64,000 nucleotides of DNA, taken from contig CAAFXS010000066.1 of the NCBI GenBank assembly GCA_900767025.1, forward strand, positions 1 through 64,000, given 5' to 3'. The notes under the pieces were generated by a model. It was not told the DNA's origin. It searched no databases and saw only the letters and a list, made by a program, of their open reading frames with translations. The DNA is from Clostridia bacterium (GTDB taxonomy: Bacteria > Bacillota > Clostridia > Oscillospirales > Acutalibacteraceae). Shown in pieces: positions 44,567 to 53,887 of this stretch (the stretch's first letter is position 1; every line of letters begins with the position of its first letter). The translations under genes and the position numbers were made by a program.

Positions 44567-46399
44567 TCACACTCTGCCGAACTGCTTTTCAACATCGTAT
44601 TTTGAAATTTTTATAAACACGGGTCTGCCGTGGGGACAAAATCTTATTTCCGGCATTGAAAGGAGTTTTTTAACAAACAGCTCCTGCTCCCGGGGTGAAG
44701 TGTTATCCCCTGCCTTAACTGCTCCGCGACAGGACGCCGAATGATAAATCCAGTCAATTTTATCGGGGGTTATATCTGTTTTATGCTCAAGAAGCTTTTC
44801 TGCAATTTCGGTAATTAAATCGGCAACATCACTGTCACCTACCAGTGACGGCACTGCCCTAACAAGCACTGCGCCTTCACCGAAGGGCTCTGCCTCAAAT
44901 CCGCATTCCTTAAGTATTTCAAGATTTTCACAAATAATATTATATTCGTCCTTTGAAAGATTAACGGCAACGGGGCTTAAAAGCATCTGCACCTCAACGG
45001 TTGCCTGTGACTTAAATTGCTCGTAATTCATACGCTCGTGGGCGGCATGCTTGTCAATAAAATAAAGCTCGTTTTCAATTTCAACAATTATGTAAGTCTT
45101 AAATGCCTCGCCGACGAGCCTGAAATTCACATCTGTTTTTTCATTATCATCGGTAACAATAATGCTTTCCGCGGGCTTTTCCTGTGCTTTCTTTGGTGTA
45201 TTATTATAAGGCATTGACGCACTAAGCACAGGCTCACTGTCAAAGAACTCCTCCCTGGGCTGAACCCTAAAGGTCTGCTGAACAGGTGGCGCCTCCTTCT
45301 TTTTAAAGAAATCAAGCCTTGCACTGTATGTCTTTTCCCTGTTATCGGTGTTATAAATACTGCTGATAAAATTATCCGTTTTGGGCGAAAAGTCTGCCTC
45401 TTTAACTGTGCGGTCAGCCTCAACGGCAGTTTTTACACCGTAATAAACCAAATCAAAAATAGGCTTTTCGTTGGCAAAGCGCACCTCAATTTTTGCAGGG
45501 TGAACATTAACATCCACCAACGACGGATTAAGCTCAATATTGAGCATACACATAGGATAACGCCCAACCATTATTGAATTTTTATATGCCTGCTCCAGCG
45601 CCGCCATGGCAGTTGCTGATTTAACAAGCCTGCCGTTAATGAAAAAGAACTGCATTGCACGGCTTTTTCTTGTGGCAGTGGGCTTGGAAACAAAGCCTGT
45701 CACCCTCATACCGTCGTTTGAGTAATCAACCTCTGTCAGCCCGTCGCTGACCTCCTTGCCGAAAACGGAATAAATGGCTGACTTTAAATCACCGTTGCCG
45801 GAGGTTATAAGGGTTTGCTTTCCGTCACGGATAAATCTGAAGGATATTTCCGGATGTGATATTGCCATTCGGTCAACTATGCCTGCAACGGCGTTACCCT
45901 CGGTAACATCCTTTTTAAGAAATTTCATCCTTGCAGGTGTGTTAAAAAATATGTCACGCACAACAATGGTTGTGCCCTGTGGACAGCCTGCGTCATCAAA
46001 GGAAATTTCCTCACCGCCTGCAATTTCATACCTTGTGCCGATGCTTTCACCCACTGCTTTTGTAAGCAGCTCCACTCTTGACACGGCGGAGATAGACGCC
46101 ATTGCCTCGCCTCTGAAGCCCAGAGTACCGATAGCATTAAGGTCATCCTTGTGTGAAATCTTGCTTGTTGCGTGGGAAATAAAAACCTTTTTAACCTGTT
46201 CACGCTCAATACCGCAGCCGTCATCGGTAATTCTTATGTATGTTGAACCGCCGTTTTTAATTTCGGCAGTTATGTTTTTTGCTCCTGCGTCAACGGAATT
46301 TTCAAGCATTTCCTTGACTACTGAGGACGGGCGTTCAACAACCTCGCCTGCTGCTATAAGCTGATATATTTCCTTTGGCAGTATATTTATTTGAGCCAC
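44567..46399 (-). CDS. mutL: DNA mismatch repair protein MutL
   Basis: 610 residues. The GHKL ATPase motifs are present: EMLENSVDAGAKNI, DDGCGI, ATSKI and GFRGEAMASIS. The C-terminal endonuclease domain has DKHAAHERMNYEQF, close to the DQHA(x)2E(x)4E metal motif, so it is probably a nicking MutL as in other non-MutH bacteria. It starts with GTG, with GGAGGGG 7 nt upstream. It lies 27 bp after mutS. Confidence 0.96.
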   Translation of the reverse strand: MAQINILPKEIYQLIAAGEVVERPSSVVKEMLENSVDAGAKNITAEIKNGGSTYIRITDDGCGIEREQVKKVFISHATSKISHKDDLNAIGTLGFRGEAMASISAVSRVELLTKAVGESIGTRYEIAGGEEISFDDAGCPQGTTIVVRDIFFNTPARMKFLKKDVTEGNAVAGIVDRMAISHPEISFRFIRDGKQTLITSGNGDLKSAIYSVFGKEVSDGLTEVDYSNDGMRVTGFVSKPTATRKSRAMQFFFINGRLVKSATAMAALEQAYKNSIMVGRYPMCMLNIELNPSLVDVNVHPAKIEVRFANEKPIFDLVYYGVKTAVEADRTVKEADFSPKTDNFISSIYNTDNREKTYSARLDFFKKKEAPPVQQTFRVQPREEFFDSEPVLSASMPYNNTPKKAQEKPAESIIVTDDNEKTDVNFRLVGEAFKTYIIVEIENELYFIDKHAAHERMNYEQFKSQATVEVQMLLSPVAVNLSKDEYNIICENLEILKECGFEAEPFGEGAVLVRAVPSLVGDSDVADLITEIAEKLLEHKTDITPDKIDWIYHSASCRGAVKAGDNTSPREQELFVKKLLSMPEIRFCPHGRPVFIKISKYDVEKQFGRV

Positions 46400-46426
46400 T
46401 GACGCCCCTCCTTTCCGTTACACAAT

Positions 46427-49063
46427 TTAAGACAGCTCCTCTGCCTTTTTCTTTAAGTCATAAAGGGTCTGCATAGCCTCGATAGGTGTTAGTGTGTTAA
46501 CATCTGTTGCTTTAAGTATTTCTAAAATTTCCTGCCGTGAATTAGCAGTGAAATTGTACTGAATATCGTTTTCTTCCTCTTCAATCACACTGTCATCGGC
46601 TTTAAACTCAATCTTAACGGCGTTTGCCTCAAGCTCTTTAAGAATAACCTTTGCTCTTTTAACAACGCTGTCGGGCACACCTGCCAGCTTGGCAACCTCG
46701 ATACCGAAGCTTTGGTCTGCTCCGCCTCTGACAATTCTTCTGAGAAAGGTTATGTCATCGCCTCTCTTTTTAACGGCAATGGAATAATTCTTAACACCGT
46801 CAATCATACCCTCCATTGCAGTAAGCTCGTGGTAATGAGTGGCAAAAAGTGCTTTTGCACCCAGGCTCTTTTTCTTGCAGACGAATTCAAGCACTGCTCT
46901 GGCAATGCTCATACCGTCAAAGGTTGAGGTACCTCTGCCGATTTCGTCAAGAATAATCAGTGAATTAGAGGTAGCATTTTTAAGGATTGTGGAAACCTCG
47001 TTCATCTCAACCATAAAGGTTGACTGACCTGTTGCCAAATCATCGCTGGCACCTACTCTTGTGAATATCGCATCAACAATACCAAGCTTGGCGCTTTTGG
47101 CAGGAACGAAGGAGCCTACCTGCGCCATAAGGCAAATCAGTGCAATCTGCCTCATATAAGTTGACTTACCTGCCATATTCGGTCCTGTGATTATTGCACA
47201 GCGGTTATCCTCCAAATCAAGCCTTGTGTCATTGGGAACAAAGGGTGCGTCCTTAAGCAAAGCCTCTACAACCGGATGCCTGCCGTCCTTAATTTCAATT
47301 ACACCGTCATTGCCGATAACCGGGCAAACATAATTGTTAACTGCCGCAGTCTGTGCAAGCGATGCCAGCACATCAAGGCTTGCTATACTCTTTGCAGTTT
47401 TCTGGAGCCTTTCAAGCTGAGCCGATATTTCTTCCCTAACGGCTGAAAACACCTGATATTCAAGGGCAACAGAGCGCTCCTTTGCACCGATGATTTTTCC
47501 CTCAAGGTCCTTAAGTTCCTGTGTTATATACCTTTCGCAGTTGGAAAGGGTCTGCTTTCTTATGTAGGTATCGGGCACCATATCCTTGTAGGAATTTGTA
47601 ACCTCAATATAGTAGCCGAACACCTTGTTGTAGCCTACTCTCAGCTTTGGTATACCCGTTAACTGCCTTTGCTCGTTTTCGATAGATGCAATTATTCCTG
47701 CACCGTCATTCATTACTGCTTTAAGGGAGTCGATTTCTTCATTAAATCCCTCTTTAATCATTCCGCCCTCACGAACAGAGAACGGCGGCTCGTCCACAAT
47801 AGCATTATCAATAAGGCTACGCACATCCTCAAGCAAATCAACACCCGAATAAATCTCTTTCAGCATAGCCGACGAGGAGCCGTTAAGCTGTTCTCTCAGC
47901 AGAGGTAGACGCTCAATGGTGTACTGCAGTGATTTAAGCTCTTTTGCATTTGCAGTGCCGTAAACGATTCGTGTCATCAGCCTTTCAATATCGCTGACAC
48001 CTGAAAGAGCCTCCCTGATACCGTCACGCATCATGGGATTATCCACAAGCTCACCGACGGCATTCTGCCTTTTTACTATTTTCGGTATGGACATCAGCGG
48101 CCTTTCAAGCCAGGATTTAATCATACGCTTGCCCATAGCGGTTTTTGTTTTGTCAATCACCCACAAAAGAGAATGCTTTTTGTCACCGGTCATCATTGAC
48201 CTGGTAAGCTCAAGATTTCTCATTGCGCTGATGTCAAGCTTCATATACTGCTCGTCATCGTAAAAATCAATTTCCGACGGAGCCTCGATTTCGTCCTTGC
48301 GTTGAGTGTCCTTGAGATAAGCAATTACTGCTCCGAGAGCACACACGCCTGCTTTGCTGTGGCCTATTCCCAAGGAGGAAATTTCATCCTTTTTAAGAGT
48401 TTCAAGGATTAATGACGAGGCGTTGTCAAAATCAAATTTGTCGTCTTCAAGAACCTCAACAACTGCGTTGATGCGCTTTGCAAAGCCCTCAAGCTCCTTT
48501 AGGTCAAGAGCCTTTGTGTTAATTATAAGCTCCTTGGGTGAATATGCGGAAAGCTGATTTAAAAGCTTACTCTGAACATCATCACCGCTTAAAACGGTTA
48601 TGTGGAATTCGCCTGTGGAAACATCGGCAAAGCAAACGCCAAGCTCCTTTTCCCCGCTGAAAACAGAGCAAAGGTAATTGTTTGCACCGTCCTCCAGCAT
48701 ATTGCCCTCAATAACCGTTCCGGGTGTTATGATTCTTATGACATCTCTTTTAACAATGCCCTTTGCAGTGGCAGGGTCCTCCATCTGCTCGCAGATTGCA
48801 ACCTTGTAGCCCCTTGACACAAGCTTTGCAATATAGCTGTCGGCACTGTGAAAGGGAACTCCGCACATAGGCGCCCTTTCCTCCTGACCGCAGTCACGGC
48901 CTGTTAGAACCAAATCAAGCTCCTGCGCCGCAATCTTTGCATCGTCAAAAAACATCTCATAAAAATCACCCAGGCGGAAGAACAAAATGGTGTCGGCGTA
49001 TTCATTTTTAATTTTAAAATACTGCATCATCATAGGTGACAGCTTGCCTTCATTTTTTGCCAT
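46427..49063 (-). CDS. mutS: DNA mismatch repair protein MutS
   Basis: 878 residues. The N-terminal mismatch-recognition domain has FFRLGDFYEMFFDDA, the phenylalanine-x-glutamate reader motif; the ATPase domain has GPNMAGKST (Walker A, near 610), LIILDEIGRGTSTFDG and TATHYHE-type motifs. It finds mismatches and recruits MutL, whose gene follows. The start at 49063 has GGAGGAGG 7 nt upstream. It is distinct from mutS2 at 3921. Confidence 0.97.
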   Translation of the reverse strand: MAKNEGKLSPMMMQYFKIKNEYADTILFFRLGDFYEMFFDDAKIAAQELDLVLTGRDCGQEERAPMCGVPFHSADSYIAKLVSRGYKVAICEQMEDPATAKGIVKRDVIRIITPGTVIEGNMLEDGANNYLCSVFSGEKELGVCFADVSTGEFHITVLSGDDVQSKLLNQLSAYSPKELIINTKALDLKELEGFAKRINAVVEVLEDDKFDFDNASSLILETLKKDEISSLGIGHSKAGVCALGAVIAYLKDTQRKDEIEAPSEIDFYDDEQYMKLDISAMRNLELTRSMMTGDKKHSLLWVIDKTKTAMGKRMIKSWLERPLMSIPKIVKRQNAVGELVDNPMMRDGIREALSGVSDIERLMTRIVYGTANAKELKSLQYTIERLPLLREQLNGSSSAMLKEIYSGVDLLEDVRSLIDNAIVDEPPFSVREGGMIKEGFNEEIDSLKAVMNDGAGIIASIENEQRQLTGIPKLRVGYNKVFGYYIEVTNSYKDMVPDTYIRKQTLSNCERYITQELKDLEGKIIGAKERSVALEYQVFSAVREEISAQLERLQKTAKSIASLDVLASLAQTAAVNNYVCPVIGNDGVIEIKDGRHPVVEALLKDAPFVPNDTRLDLEDNRCAIITGPNMAGKSTYMRQIALICLMAQVGSFVPAKSAKLGIVDAIFTRVGASDDLATGQSTFMVEMNEVSTILKNATSNSLIILDEIGRGTSTFDGMSIARAVLEFVCKKKSLGAKALFATHYHELTAMEGMIDGVKNYSIAVKKRGDDITFLRRIVRGGADQSFGIEVAKLAGVPDSVVKRAKVILKELEANAVKIEFKADDSVIEEEENDIQYNFTANSRQEILEILKATDVNTLTPIEAMQTLYDLKKKAEELS

Positions 49064-49110
49064 TTTGTTTCCTCCTCCTGATTTCAAAATAAAGTGATTT
49101 TCAATTCAAA

Positions 49111-49524
49111 TTAGTGGCAGCCGCCGCAGGTGCAGCAGTCATGTGTGCATCCGTCATTCTGAGGGAGCTCGCAGGTTTCTGCATCCTGACCGTCAAAGAA
49201 AAGACCTATCATACCGCTGATATACTGAGCCATCTGCTCCATCTCGGCAGCGGCAGCGGAATAATTCTGCATATTCTCGCCCTCCATAATCTTGCCGTAA
49301 AGAGCCTGATACTCCTCCTGAAGCTCTGCAATTCTTTCCTGTGATGCTTCTTCGCCCTTTTCAGCCTCCTGCTGATATTTAAGGGAGATAAGCTGCATCT
49401 CCTGCATCTGCTGCTGAAGAGTCTCGTCGCCGTCATTAGCCTTTGCAGCAGCCTGAAGCTTGATAAATCTTTCGTCCTTCTGAATTTCCTTGCCTAATTC
49501 TCTGAGTGCTGATTCAATACTCAT
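49111..49524 (-). CDS. YlbF/YmcA-family protein with cysteine-rich tail (RicA-like)
   Basis: 137 residues, almost all helical, with the YlbF/YmcA core (RELGKEIQKDERFIKLQAA; QQQMQEMQLISLKYQQEAE). The last 20 residues are cysteine-rich, ending CTHDCCTCGGCH. In Bacillus the related RicA and RicF bind Fe-S clusters in the RicA-RicF-RicT complex that controls RNA processing, and ricA sits between miaB and mutS. The same place here argues for RicA. The ATG overlaps the miaB stop (ATGA). Confidence 0.8.
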   Translation of the reverse strand: MSIESALRELGKEIQKDERFIKLQAAAKANDGDETLQQQMQEMQLISLKYQQEAEKGEEASQERIAELQEEYQALYGKIMEGENMQNYSAAAAEMEQMAQYISGMIGLFFDGQDAETCELPQNDGCTHDCCTCGGCH

Positions 49525-50963
49525 TCTTGTTTCTCCTTTACTAATTCTCCCCTCATAACAAAGGTCAGAGGTTCGATTACTTTAATTGTCTGAAAGGTGC
49601 CGATAAGGCTGTCGTCACCCTCAAACTCTATAATCAGGTTGCCGTCATTTCTTGCCGCAACATAATTATCGCTTAATTTGCCCTTGCCGTAAACATAGCA
49701 CTTGTATGTTCTGCCCTTGTGAAGAGCCATTTGCTCTGCACTGATTTTTTCCTGCAAATCGGTAAGCTCTTTAAACCATTTGGACTTTTCCTTGGCAGGA
49801 ATGGGGTCGGGCATTTCCGCCGCAGGTGTTCCCTTTCTGGGTGAGTAGATAAATGTGAAAAGCGAGGTTGCCTTAACCTCCTCCACCAGTGAAAGAGTCT
49901 CTTTAAAATCCTCGTAGGTTTCACCCGGGAAGCCCACGATGATATCGCTTGTTATGGACAGCTCGTCGCCCATAAGCTCCTTTGCATAGTTAATAAGCTC
50001 AAGGTACTGCTCTCTGGTGTAGTGCCTGTTCATCGCCTTAAGAACTCTGTCGCTGCCGCTTTGGAAGGGCAGGTGCAAATGCTGTGCAACCTTGTCGCAC
50101 TGCGCCATGGTTTCAATAAGCTCTTTTGTGCAGTCCTTGGGATGACTTGTCATAAATCTTATTCTGAAATCACCGTCAATGTCGTTAAGCTGACGGAGCA
50201 GCTGCGAAAATGACACTTGGGGAATTAAATCCTTACCGTAGGAATTAACATTCTGACCCAGCAATGTGATTTCCTTATATCCGTCGCTGACAAGCTGACG
50301 AAATTCGCTGATGATATTTTCCGCACTTCTGCTGCGCTCTCTGCCCCTAACATATGGGACAATGCAGTAGGTGCAAAAATTATTACAGCCGTACATAATG
50401 GGCAGCCACGCCTTTGCATCGTTATCCCTTTTAACAGGAACGCCCTCGGCAATAGCGCCGTCCATATCGGGAATTTCAAAAACTCTTTTCCTTCCTGTCA
50501 GCGCACGGTAAATAAGCTCCGGCAGACAATGAATGTTGTGAGTTCCAAAAACCAAATCAACGAAAGGATAGGACTTTTTAATTTTATCGGCAATATGCTT
50601 TTGCTGCATCATACAGCCGCAAAGCGCAATAACCGCATCGGGATTTTCACGCTTATAGCTTTTAAGAGCGCCCACATTACCGAACACTCTGTCCTCCGCG
50701 TGCTCCCTAACTGCACAGGTGTTGAAAATAATGAGCTTTGCAGAAAGCCTGTCCTCGGTGAAATCATAACCCATCTGCTCAAGCATACCCTTAATCTTTT
50801 CACTGTCCGCCACATTCTGCTGACAACCGTAGGTGATAACGCAAGCCTTTGGCTTTTCGCCGTAGCGAGCGCTTAAAACCGAATTAACCTTAACCGAAAA
50901 GCGTTTTTGATTTTCAAGGACCTCATTATCTACAACTGCGGTTTTTCTGTTTTCTACGCTCAT
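49521..50963 (-). CDS. miaB: tRNA-2-methylthio-N6-dimethylallyladenosine synthase
   Basis: 480 residues. It has an N-terminal MTTase domain with three cluster cysteines (C47 in ITYGCQQN, then C in FNTCAVREHA and in LCGCMMQ), a radical SAM domain with CNNFCTYC, and a C-terminal TRAM domain. MiaB adds a methylthio group to i6A37 of tRNA using two 4Fe-4S clusters. AGAGGTGAG lies 4 nt before the ATG at 50963. It heads the 14-gene minus-strand run. Confidence 0.96.
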   Translation of the reverse strand: MSVENRKTAVVDNEVLENQKRFSVKVNSVLSARYGEKPKACVITYGCQQNVADSEKIKGMLEQMGYDFTEDRLSAKLIIFNTCAVREHAEDRVFGNVGALKSYKRENPDAVIALCGCMMQQKHIADKIKKSYPFVDLVFGTHNIHCLPELIYRALTGRKRVFEIPDMDGAIAEGVPVKRDNDAKAWLPIMYGCNNFCTYCIVPYVRGRERSRSAENIISEFRQLVSDGYKEITLLGQNVNSYGKDLIPQVSFSQLLRQLNDIDGDFRIRFMTSHPKDCTKELIETMAQCDKVAQHLHLPFQSGSDRVLKAMNRHYTREQYLELINYAKELMGDELSITSDIIVGFPGETYEDFKETLSLVEEVKATSLFTFIYSPRKGTPAAEMPDPIPAKEKSKWFKELTDLQEKISAEQMALHKGRTYKCYVYGKGKLSDNYVAARNDGNLIIEFEGDDSLIGTFQTIKVIEPLTFVMRGELVKEKQE

Positions 50964-51118
50964 TTTCTCACCTCTCTGCACCGTAAAATTACAGGAACAC
51001 ATACTTACTCACTATACAGAAAACATTATACCAAAAGGCAATGCTATAATCAATATATAATTATTAATAAAATAATAATTTTAATTAAAAGTCACATTGT
51101 CAATATATACAAGAAATA

Positions 51119-51147
51119 TTGATTTTTGCAGTGAATAATGCTAAAAT
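51119..51147 (+). promoter_or_regulatory. Predicted malQ promoter
   Basis: TTGATT, 17 bp, TAAAAT, 32 bp before the malQ ATG. Confidence 0.55.
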
Positions 51148-51179
51148 TATGTCATTATGTACGAATTTAAGGTGATTTT

Positions 51180-52700
51180 ATGTTAAAGCAAAGAGGAGCA
51201 GGTGTTCTTTTGCACATCAGCTCAATGCCGTCACCCTACGGTATAGGTGTTTTTGACGAAAATATAAAAAAATTTATTGACCGAATTTCAGATATGGGCT
51301 TTACCTATTGGCAAGTGTTGCCCTTTAATCCCCTTGACGGTGCAAATTCTCCTTACTGTTCACCGTCTGCTTTTGCCGGTAACTATCTTTTCATTAATCC
51401 AAAAGGCCTTTTGGATATGGGATTAGTTAATGAGGAGGATGTAAAAAGCAATACTTATGACGGTACGCCCTACACTGCCGACTATGATTTTGCAGGCAAG
51501 TCAAGGCTTGAAATACTGAAAAAAGCATTTCTCAACATAGACAGCAGTCTTGCGTCTGAAATAAAAGCCTTTGAGCTTGAAAATCCCTGGCTCACCGATT
51601 ACAGCATTTTTATGGCTGTCAAAGAGGCAGAGGATATGAAGCCCTGGTGGCAGTGGAGCCAAAAGCACGCGCGATATTTTGACTGTATCAAGGACATTTA
51701 CTCCTTTGAAAAAGAGGCGGCCTTTTGGAAATTTGTTCAGTTCATTTTTTACAGACAATGGGGCGAAATCAAGGACTACGCCAACAAAAAGGGTGTTGCG
51801 GTTATCGGCGATATGCCCATTTATGTGGCTATGGACAGTGTTGATGTGTGGTCAAATCTGCCTATGTTTCTCATTGACGAAAAGACACTTAAGCCTCAAA
51901 AGGTTGCAGGTGTTCCCCCTGATTATTTCAGTGAGGACGGTCAGCTTTGGGGCAATCCCATCTATGACTGGCAGGCTATGGAAAAGGACGGCTTTAGTTG
52001 GTGGATTTCACGATTAGATCACGCCTTAAAGACCTATGACACCGTTAGAATTGACCATTTCAGAGCATTTGCATCATACTGGCAGGTACCTGCCGATTCC
52101 GACACCGCCAAGGTGGGAGAATGGGTTGACGGACCGGGAATGAAGCTTTTTGACAGAGTGTTTGAGGCTTACCCCCATGCACCCATAATTGCCGAGGATT
52201 TAGGCGTATTCGGTGAGGATGTGGTTAAGCTTTTGGAGGACACCGGGTTCCCGGGTATGAAGGTTGTTCAGTTCGGCTTTGACCCTGACGGCGACTCCTC
52301 CCATATGCCCCATAACGCAGTGCAAAACAGCATTAATTATGTGGGAACTCACGACAACAACACAATCCTTGGCTGGTTGTGGGAGGCAAGCGAAAAGGAA
52401 AGAAAATTTGCCCTTGATTATATCGGCTTTCAGGGAGACAACTGGGGCGAGGGCGGATATTACAGTGCCTCCTGCCGAAAGGTAATTGAGGCAGTTTGGA
52501 AAAGCTCGTCCAATGTGGCAATGATTGCTTTGCAAGATATGTGCGGCTTCGGAAGCGACGCCCGTATGAATATCCCCGGTGTACCTGAAAAAAACTGGCG
52601 TTTCAGAACAACGGCAGAAACCATCAACAACATTGACAGTGATTATTTTAAGCACATAAACTCACTTTACAGGAGAATGTACCCGGCATTTGATAAGTAA
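51180..52700 (+). CDS. malQ: 4-alpha-glucanotransferase (GH77)
   Basis: 506 residues. GH77 motifs are complete: LLHISSMPSPYGIG at the N-terminus, WQVLPFNPLD, SPYCSPSAFAGN, IGDMPIYVA, RIDHFRAF (nucleophile aspartate), IIAEDLG (acid/base glutamate) and GTHDNNT. It moves alpha-1,4-glucan segments in maltodextrin or glycogen metabolism. AAGGTG lies 6 nt before the ATG. It stands alone; the family A repeat begins 10 bp after its stop. Confidence 0.97.
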   Translation: MLKQRGAGVLLHISSMPSPYGIGVFDENIKKFIDRISDMGFTYWQVLPFNPLDGANSPYCSPSAFAGNYLFINPKGLLDMGLVNEEDVKSNTYDGTPYTADYDFAGKSRLEILKKAFLNIDSSLASEIKAFELENPWLTDYSIFMAVKEAEDMKPWWQWSQKHARYFDCIKDIYSFEKEAAFWKFVQFIFYRQWGEIKDYANKKGVAVIGDMPIYVAMDSVDVWSNLPMFLIDEKTLKPQKVAGVPPDYFSEDGQLWGNPIYDWQAMEKDGFSWWISRLDHALKTYDTVRIDHFRAFASYWQVPADSDTAKVGEWVDGPGMKLFDRVFEAYPHAPIIAEDLGVFGEDVVKLLEDTGFPGMKVVQFGFDPDGDSSHMPHNAVQNSINYVGTHDNNTILGWLWEASEKERKFALDYIGFQGDNWGEGGYYSASCRKVIEAVWKSSSNVAMIALQDMCGFGSDARMNIPGVPEKNWRFRTTAETINNIDSDYFKHINSLYRRMYPAFDK

Positions 52701-52709
52701 CGACGCCGG

Positions 52710-52943
52710 CAGACTTCGAGAAATGGAACTGAATTTCGCTTTCTTGCGATAATTGCTGTACGATGGTACCGCTTTATCGCAAAAAGCGGAAAGTGCCTAA
52801 AGGCGGCTTGGATTCGATGTCCAAGCCGCCTTTAAAATGTTATTTGATATAATTTATATCACGGCAGGAGCAAGCCCCTGCCCTACGAAATATTTAAACC
52901 GAATTATATTTAGGCACGGTTCAGAGCATTTATCGACAGTCTG
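52710..52943 (+). repeat. Family A structured repeat, copy 2 (complete)
   Basis: Complete copy of the element truncated at the window start. Termini form an inverted repeat, cagact-t-cga at the left and tcgacagtctg at the right. The 5' stem pairs tgcgataa (52745-52752) with ttatcgca (52774-52781) under an apex GTAC-GATG-GTAC; in copy 1 this stem has different bases but still largely pairs. The 14-bp stem at 52799-52812/52820-52833 is identical in both copies. With the following terminator it fills the malQ/cysteine-rich protein gap. Confidence 0.85.
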
Positions 52944-52971
52944 AAATGCACAGCCGAAAAGCTGTGCATTT
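52944..52971. terminator. Terminator between malQ and the cysteine-rich gene
   Basis: An 11-bp stem aaatgcacagc/gctgtgcattt with loop cgaaaa, followed by ttattattg on the plus strand. It can also end the minus-strand gene that stops 4 bp away. Confidence 0.7.
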
Positions 52972-52974
52972 TTA

Positions 52975-53793
52975 TTATTGAGTATCCGTTTCGACAGATG
53001 ATCCGCAGGGCTTACATCCGCCGTCCCTGTCAACAGGGAAAAATTCTTCAACAGGGAAATCAATGCTCTGGAAGGTTTCGCATGGATTTGATGTGTTGCA
53101 GTTACATTCTCTGTCAGGTACGCAGTAGTCATAGGCAGGGATAAGAAGCTGTGAATCCCTCTCCATCTGAACAATAGAAAACAGACCAAGGGTAACAAGC
53201 ACTGCTTTAGACGCACCGCAGGAGGGCATTGTATCCTCAATGGCATTAAGGATTGACTGTGGGAATGATGCAGATACGGACACACCGCAGTCGCAGGCGT
53301 CGCAGATATCGGTTGAAAGGATAACCGGGTCAACCGCCTGAACCTTGGCAACAGGGTTGCTGTACTGTGGTGCTACCGGACAGTCAAGGCTTTCGCTGGC
53401 AGGGTTTGAAATGAATATTTTTACATTTCCGTCGCTGCCGTAAAGGATACATTTTTTGTTAAACTGTGCAAAGCCGATTGCTACCTGTGGAGTGGTGCAG
53501 GGTGCTGAATAGGTATCAAAGCAAAGCTTGAAATAGAAGGTTATATCAACGCTGTAAAAGCCTCTGTTAAAGGGGACCTCCTCAACATCAATGCTTACCT
53601 CTTCAATACAACAGTCCCTGGTTTTGATTGTAACCGCTTCGTCAATCAGCCTTTGGCTCCTTGAGAAAAATGTAACCCGTAAATCTTCCAGACAGTCTTT
53701 ACTTACACAGCTGTCAAAAATACGCTTGGTGTCAATGCAGACCGCTTCATTTATGCGTCTTTCACCTGTTTCAATAATAGGATTATCAGGCAT
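52975..53793 (-). CDS. Cysteine-rich protein of unknown function (19 Cys in 272 residues)
   Basis: No enzyme or domain motif is recognised. The N-terminus holds EAVCIDTKRIFDSC then KDCLEDLRV, followed by DCCIEEVSIDVEEVPFNRGF and a beta-rich middle (YSVDITFYFKLCFD, FNKKCILYGSDGNV). Further cysteines cluster in CDACDCG near 165 and in the last 45 residues (CVPDRECNCN, CKPCG). No signal peptide or membrane segment. I recall similar uncharacterised clostridial proteins with this N-terminus, unverified. High cysteine content without export would suit a spore-coat protein, but this is a guess. Its ribosome site lies in a hairpin. Confidence 0.65.
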   Translation of the reverse strand: MPDNPIIETGERRINEAVCIDTKRIFDSCVSKDCLEDLRVTFFSRSQRLIDEAVTIKTRDCCIEEVSIDVEEVPFNRGFYSVDITFYFKLCFDTYSAPCTTPQVAIGFAQFNKKCILYGSDGNVKIFISNPASESLDCPVAPQYSNPVAKVQAVDPVILSTDICDACDCGVSVSASFPQSILNAIEDTMPSCGASKAVLVTLGLFSIVQMERDSQLLIPAYDYCVPDRECNCNTSNPCETFQSIDFPVEEFFPVDRDGGCKPCGSSVETDTQ

Positions 53794-53851
53794 AAAAAAA
53801 CTCCTTCACTAAGTATTGAAGTAAACTTCAGTACATTCTATGAAGGAGTTT
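53794..53851 (-). promoter_or_regulatory. Hairpin that ends the kinase gene and contains the next gene's Shine-Dalgarno
   Basis: On the minus strand an 11-bp perfect stem AAACTCCTTCA/TGAAGGAGTTT (53841-53851 with 53798-53808) is followed at once by a T run and the ATG at 53793. The GAAGGAG in the 3' arm is the only ribosome site for the cysteine-rich gene. A smaller ACTGAAG/CTTCAAT hairpin (one mismatch) sits in the loop. The structure reads both as an intrinsic terminator and as a translation lock. Confidence 0.65.
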
Positions 53852-53887
53852 ATTAAATGTTCTCAAATAATAAAATTCTGTGAATAA

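Noticed and set aside
45774..46364. 196-codon open frame opposite mutL
   Set aside because: Shadow of the mutL ATPase domain; serine/proline-rich product typical of antisense reading.
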